DNA of 64,000 bases from Eonycteris spelaea (Eukaryota > Chordata > Mammalia > Chiroptera > Pteropodidae). The position numbers and the translations under genes are program-made. Where the stretch lies: NCBI GenBank assembly GCA_003508835.1, contig PUFA01000171.1:1306501-1370500 (forward strand), written 5' to 3'. The notes beneath the pieces are model-generated. The model did not search any database. It saw only the letters and a list, made by a program, of their open reading frames with translations, and had not been told where the DNA came from. This document shows, one piece after another, positions 60,383 to 64,000 of the stretch (position 1 is the stretch's first letter; each line of letters starts with the position of its first letter).

Positions 60383-61170
60383 AGAAAACCCTAAAAACTT
60401 CACAAGAACACTACTAGAAACAATTAGCAAATATAGTGAATTTTCTGCATACTAAATCAATTTTTAAAAATCCATAGCATTCCTATATTTTAATAATGAA
60501 ATATCAGGGAGAAAAAGTGGAAAAAATAATTCTTTTTGCAATTGCAACAAAAAGAATAAAATAATATAACACCTAGGAATAAATTTAATGAAACATGTGA
60601 AGGGCTATATAATGAAAACTACGATTATTAAAAGAAATCAAAGAAGACACAAAGAAATGGAAAGATTATTTCATGTTCTTGGACTGGAAGAATCAATATA
60701 GTTAAATGACCTTATTACCTAAAGCATTATACAGATTTAATACCATCCCAATCAAAAATCAGCATTTTTTTAAAGAAAGAACAAAAAATCATCAATTTTT
60801 ATGGAAGCACAAAAGACCCAAAATTTGCCAAAGCCATCCTGAGAATAAAAAATGAGGCTGAAGGCATCACTTGCCTGACTTCAAATTATACTACAAAAGC
60901 AACAGTAATCAAAATGGTATAGTATTGGCAGCATAACAGATACACAGACCAGTGGAACAAAATTGAGAGTCCAGAAGGAAATCCATATTTATATGGGCAA
61001 ATACATTTCAACAAAAAAGCCAAAAACTGCAGTGGAGAAAGGAAAGCCTCTTCATAAATGGTGCTGGGAGAGCTGGAGAGGCCACTTGCAAAAGAACGAA
61101 CTACACTATTTCTATCACCACACACAAATTAACTCAAAATGGATTAGGACCTGAGTGAAGACCTGAAACA

Positions 61171-61307
61171 GTCTACGGCATGGAACCGAATGCACCTGAT
61201 ATTGGAAGCTGAGCAGGGTCTGGCCTGGTTAGTACTTGATAGGAGACCACCTGAGAATATCAGGTGCTGTAGGCTTTAAACAAACAAACACAACACAACA
61301 AACAACA
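61171..61307 (+). pseudogene. 5S rRNA-derived retroposon (pseudogene or SINE copy)
   Basis: Positions 61171-61277 follow the whole 5S rRNA gene from 'gtctacggc' to 'ggtgctgtaggcttt'. The internal promoter region is well kept ('aagctgagcagggt' box A, 'tggttagtacttga' intermediate element, 'ggagaccacctgagaat' box C region). About 11 bases between the two GATCTCG-type repeats of 5S are missing. An A-rich tail with AAAC and CAACA units (61278-61307) follows. It lies inside L1 ORF2 and replaces about 56 bases of it. 5S-derived SINEs are reported in fruit bats. A single retropseudogene is the alternative. Not a functional rRNA gene. Confidence 0.88.
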
Positions 61308-62438
61308 GGATTTATTAATTTGACCTAAAAGCAAGGGAAGTAAAAAGCTAAAATAATGAATGGGACTACATCAAACTGAAAAGCTTCAGCTCAGTAAAAG
61401 AAATCATCAACAAGGTAAAGAGACAACCATCCGAATGGTAAATATTTGCAAGCAACACCTCTGATAAGGGCCTAACATCCAAAATATACAAAGAACTCAT
61501 ATGACTCAATGACAACAAAAAAAATGATCCAATCAAAAAATGGGCAGAGAACTTGAAAGACACTTCTCCTAGAGGACATACAATGACCAACAATATTTAA
61601 AAAGATGCTCACATCGCTAGCGTTAGGGAAATGCAAATCAAACCACAATGAGATACCATCTCACACCTGTTAGAATAGCTGTAATCAACAGGATAAGTAA
61701 TAACAAATGTTGAAGAGGATGTGAGAAAAAGGAATCCTTGTACACTGCTGGTGGATGTAATTGGTAAGCCACTATGAAAACAGTATGGAATTTCTCAAAA
61801 AACTAAATTGATCTACCATATGATCAGCAATCCCTGTACTGGGTTTTTACCCAAAAAACTGAAAATTTGTATCCTAAAAGAATATTTGCACACCGATGTT
61901 CATAGCAACAATTATTTCACAATAGCCAGGACAGGAAGCAACGAAGTGTCCTATGATAGATGATTGGCTAAAGAATCTATATATACAATGGAATATACTC
62001 AGCCATAAGAAGAGATGAAATACTGCATCATGACAACTGGATGGACCTCGAATATCATGTTAGGAAATAAGTCAGACAGAAAAGATGAAAATCCCATGAT
62101 ATCACTTATAAGGATATAATCCTAAAGCAGCAAATGAACAGGAAAACAGAGACTCATTGGGCATGGGCAATGGACTAGGAGTTACCAAGGATAGTGGGAA
62201 AGGAGGAGGGGAGAGATAGAAGGGGTAAAGGGAGTCAAATATAAGGGATGGGGGAGGGTGAGTTGTATAAGGTATAAATATATGGTAGCTGAGGGAAACT
62301 AGACTTTGGATGGTAAACATACAATAGGATATACAGATGTCAAATTACAATGTACACCTGAAAATTATATAATTATATTAACCAATGTTACCTCAATAAA
62401 CTTAATTTAAAAAATTAAATAAATAATATAAAAATACA

Positions 62439-62690
62439 GAAAAAGGCAAAGGTGATTAAGAAGTACAAGTTGGCAGTTACAAAGTAGTCATGGGATGATG
62501 GGAGTACAGCGTGGGATATAGTTAATAATATTGTAGTAAATGAGTAGTGTCAGGTAGGTATTAAACTAATCAGGGGATCCCTTGTAAATTATGTAAATGT
62601 CTAATTACTATGCTGTACATCTAAACTAATATAAAATAATATTGAATGTCAATTCTAATTGAAAATAAAATTAAACAAAAAAGTATTGGT
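62439..62690 (+). mobile_element. 3' remainder of the outer L1
   Basis: It continues the 3' UTR interrupted at 53450: 'aaaggtgattaagaagtaca', 'gtcatgggatgatgggagta', 'ttgtaaattatgtaaatgtc', 'actaatataaaataatattg' and a tail around 62660-62685. The same 3' UTR layout is seen in the element ending at 18.97 kb ('gcgattaagaagtataaatg'). Confidence 0.88.
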
Positions 62691-63240
62691 TATTAGAATA
62701 TTTGTTTGACAGATCACTCCATATGGAGGAGCAAGACAGTAGGAATGAAATTCAAGCTTTGTTGTTATGCTTTTGCACCCGTCACTAATGAGATGTTGAC
62801 CTTCAAAATCATTTTATCTATCCAGGATTTCAGTTATTTCATATGTAAACTACAGGAGTTAGACAAATAATTGTTTCCCCGAAATGAGTTCCATGCAGGG
62901 TTCTATAGACAATGTGATAAAGTAGCTCTCTTGATAGTATATACGTAGTAGCATATTAATGATTCAGAAAAGTCATTCGGAAAGAGACATGTGGAACATT
63001 GCTTAACTGTAAATATCTCCTCAAGGAAAGGCTAAAATATCCTTTAAAATATGTCTTGATAAGAAAAAATGAAGAAAGGAACTTTTTAGCTCTAAAAAAT
63101 TTATATTTAGTTAGGTATACAACAGGATAATCATGCTCTTGAATGTTGAAATTTAAAAGTCACAATAAAAAAAACATGGTGAAAAGATATAATATTATGT
63201 GTGTAAAATTCAATAATTCATTCAAGATAATTCTAATCAT
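62691..63240. other. unique sequence
   Basis: No gene or mobile element recognised. It contains the first copy of a direct repeat (62752-62794). Confidence 0.4.
62752..62794 (+). repeat. separated direct repeat, copy 1
   Basis: 43 bases nearly identical to 63586-63626, differing by a 2-base indel and one neighbouring base. It begins 'tcaagctttgttgttatgc' and ends 'cactaatgagat'. It is not part of any repeat family I recognise. Confidence 0.9.
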
Positions 63241-63244
63241 ATTT

Positions 63245-63365
63245 TCCATTTTTTAATTAAATTTATAGGGTAAACATTAGTTAATACATTATTTGTTCAG
63301 GTGTACATTCTATAATACATCATCTGTATTACATTGTGTGCTCACCACCCAAATTCTATTCTCAG
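63245..63365 (-). mobile_element. L1 3' end fragment, minus strand
   Basis: On the minus strand it carries the 'ggtggtgagcacacaatgta', 'gatgatgtattatagaatgt' and 'attaactaatgtttaccct' blocks of the bat-type L1 3' end. It is only about 120 bases long, an extreme 5' truncation. Confidence 0.85.
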
Positions 63366-64000
63366 TTTGGGTAATAAAAAATTGGAGGTTTAACATAGTT
63401 CATTCATAGAATAGCTCTGTAGAATAATGTAAGCCAAGGCTAACACATTACACATCTACAGTAAGTTTTTAAAAATCAAATTCATTTGTGTTCTACTTTT
63501 CAAGCAACAAGTGAAGAAATTTTTTCATGTAGTCCCAAAGTCAATATTAAATTTTATATAACAAATTTTTTTTCTTAAGAAAATCTCAAGCTTTGTTGTT
63601 ATGCTTTTGCATGTCACTAATGAGATATATGAGAAATCTCACTAGATATTCAAAAATCTTCAAACCCTTTTAAAAATGCTTTTCTATATTCGCCCTTTGG
63701 GAGTGTGTTGTTGTACATGAATCAAAAATCCCGTTAGACATTTATACTTCTGAGTCTTAATATAGAGCATAGAATCCATTGAGGAGATCTCTGGGTGCTA
63801 AAAGCTAATCAGATAATCTTAGAAAGTCCCTCTGACTGCCATTTAACACTTAATCATGCATTAACTATAAATTAAGCATTCAGTCTCTGGCAGCTTAGAG
63901 TAGTTTTGGAGGTACGGGTTGCTCTTTCAATTTTGACCTACCACTAAGAAGTCCAACCCACTTACAAAATATAAAAGCTTAAATGGTTATACTAAATGTA
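63366..64000. other. unique sequence
   Basis: AT-rich with no recognisable gene. It holds the second copy of the direct repeat at 63586-63626. Confidence 0.4.
63586..63626 (+). repeat. separated direct repeat, copy 2
   Basis: 41 bases matching 62752-62794, 834 bases downstream. The similarity stops abruptly on both sides. Confidence 0.9.

Larger units (their letters stand above)
56108..62110 (+). pseudogene. L1 ORF2 remnant, interrupted twice
   Basis: Endonuclease blocks are at about 56200-56780 (SSRRHIS-type 'ctccaggagacacatctcag', INIYAPNQGALN at 56436-56475, and the SDHNGL segment near 56778). RT blocks are at 57430-58160, including 'caatagatgcagaaaaagcc' near 57850. The FADD region (58134-58150) has lost at least two bases. 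The frame is then cut by the HAL1-like insertion (58171-60382), resumes through the thumb region, is cut again by the 5S-derived element (61171-61307), and ends in the cysteine-rich C-terminus (about 61600-62110). Dead. Confidence 0.9.
53451..62438 (+). mobile_element. full-length-type L1 nested in the preceding L1
   Basis: The order is 5' UTR (53451-54240), ORF1 (54241 to about 55060), an inter-ORF region present twice (55012-55594 and 55595-56196), ORF2 (about 56108 to about 62110, twice interrupted), a 3' UTR with G-rich blocks (62190-62260) and the tail ending near 62438. Removing the two insertions leaves about 6.6 kb, normal for a full-length L1 with one duplication. Single-base deletions are strikingly frequent from about 55.6 kb on. 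Inactive. Confidence 0.93.

Noticed and set aside
61171..61277. functional 5S rRNA gene
   Set aside because: It has internal deletions and many substitutions, an A-rich tail, and a location inside an L1, so it is a retroposed copy.
1..64000. CRISPR arrays, bacterial operons, prophage or plasmid features
   Set aside because: No spaced palindromic repeats, ribosome-binding sites or dense coding are present. The window is mammalian nuclear DNA, and repeats such as (GA)n, (GT)n and (CA)n are microsatellites.

Overview
The window is nuclear DNA of a placental mammal, most likely a bat. It is AT-rich, has no open reading frame above about 200 codons, and is dominated by LINE-1 (L1) remnants. MaLR (ERVL-type) LTRs, MIR, L2, pogo/Tigger-like MITEs and microsatellites fill much of the rest. 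The younger L1 copies end in a motif family (a 'tgactttgggtggtgagcac'-like block, then 'attaaccaatgtcacc' and an A-rich tail) that I associate with chiropteran L1s. A 5S-rRNA-derived retroposon at 61171-61307 fits published 5S-derived SINEs of fruit bats. That every L1 is dead also fits the reported loss of L1 activity in pteropodids. The species call is inference; the mammalian, repeat-rich nature is certain. I find no functional protein-coding gene, exon or active RNA gene.

Layout. 1-4.7 kb: mostly unique sequence with a (GA)n tract and a MIR. 4.7-6.4 kb: 5'-truncated L1 with a long target-site duplication. 6.4-16 kb: mostly unique, with one unidentified ORF region, a (GT)n/(CG)n tract, a MIR and an MLT1-like LTR. 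16.1-16.4 kb: one MITE inside another. 16.6-19.0 kb: an ORF2-deleted L1 derivative. 19.1-19.9 kb: a twin-primed (inverted) L1. 20.2-21.5 kb: an old L1 carrying a 36-nt U2 snRNA fragment. 23.7-31.5 kb: reverse-strand old L1, then a MaLR provirus (LTR plus internal region), then a nearly complete forward L1. 32-38 kb: LTRs, a 201-codon ORF of doubtful meaning, ancient L1/HAL1 and L2. 41.6-45.8 kb: old L1 pieces flanking a riboflavin kinase (RFK) processed pseudogene inserted in a MaLR LTR. 47.8-62.7 kb: a four-member nested stack. 62.7-64 kb: unique sequence with a separated direct repeat and one L1 tail.

The most informative part is the stack. A long L1 (47.83-53.45 plus 62.44-62.69 kb) is split by a second long L1 (53.45-62.44 kb). 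That second L1 is split by an ORF2-deleted L1 derivative (58.17-60.38 kb) and also carries the 5S-derived insertion. The derivative shares its internal deletion junction with the separate copy at 16.6 kb, so ORF2-less elements appear to have spread as a family that depended on proteins from intact L1s. No L1 here keeps an intact reverse transcriptase: the catalytic FADD region is frame-broken in two copies, detached from its upstream RT domain in a third, and absent from the others.
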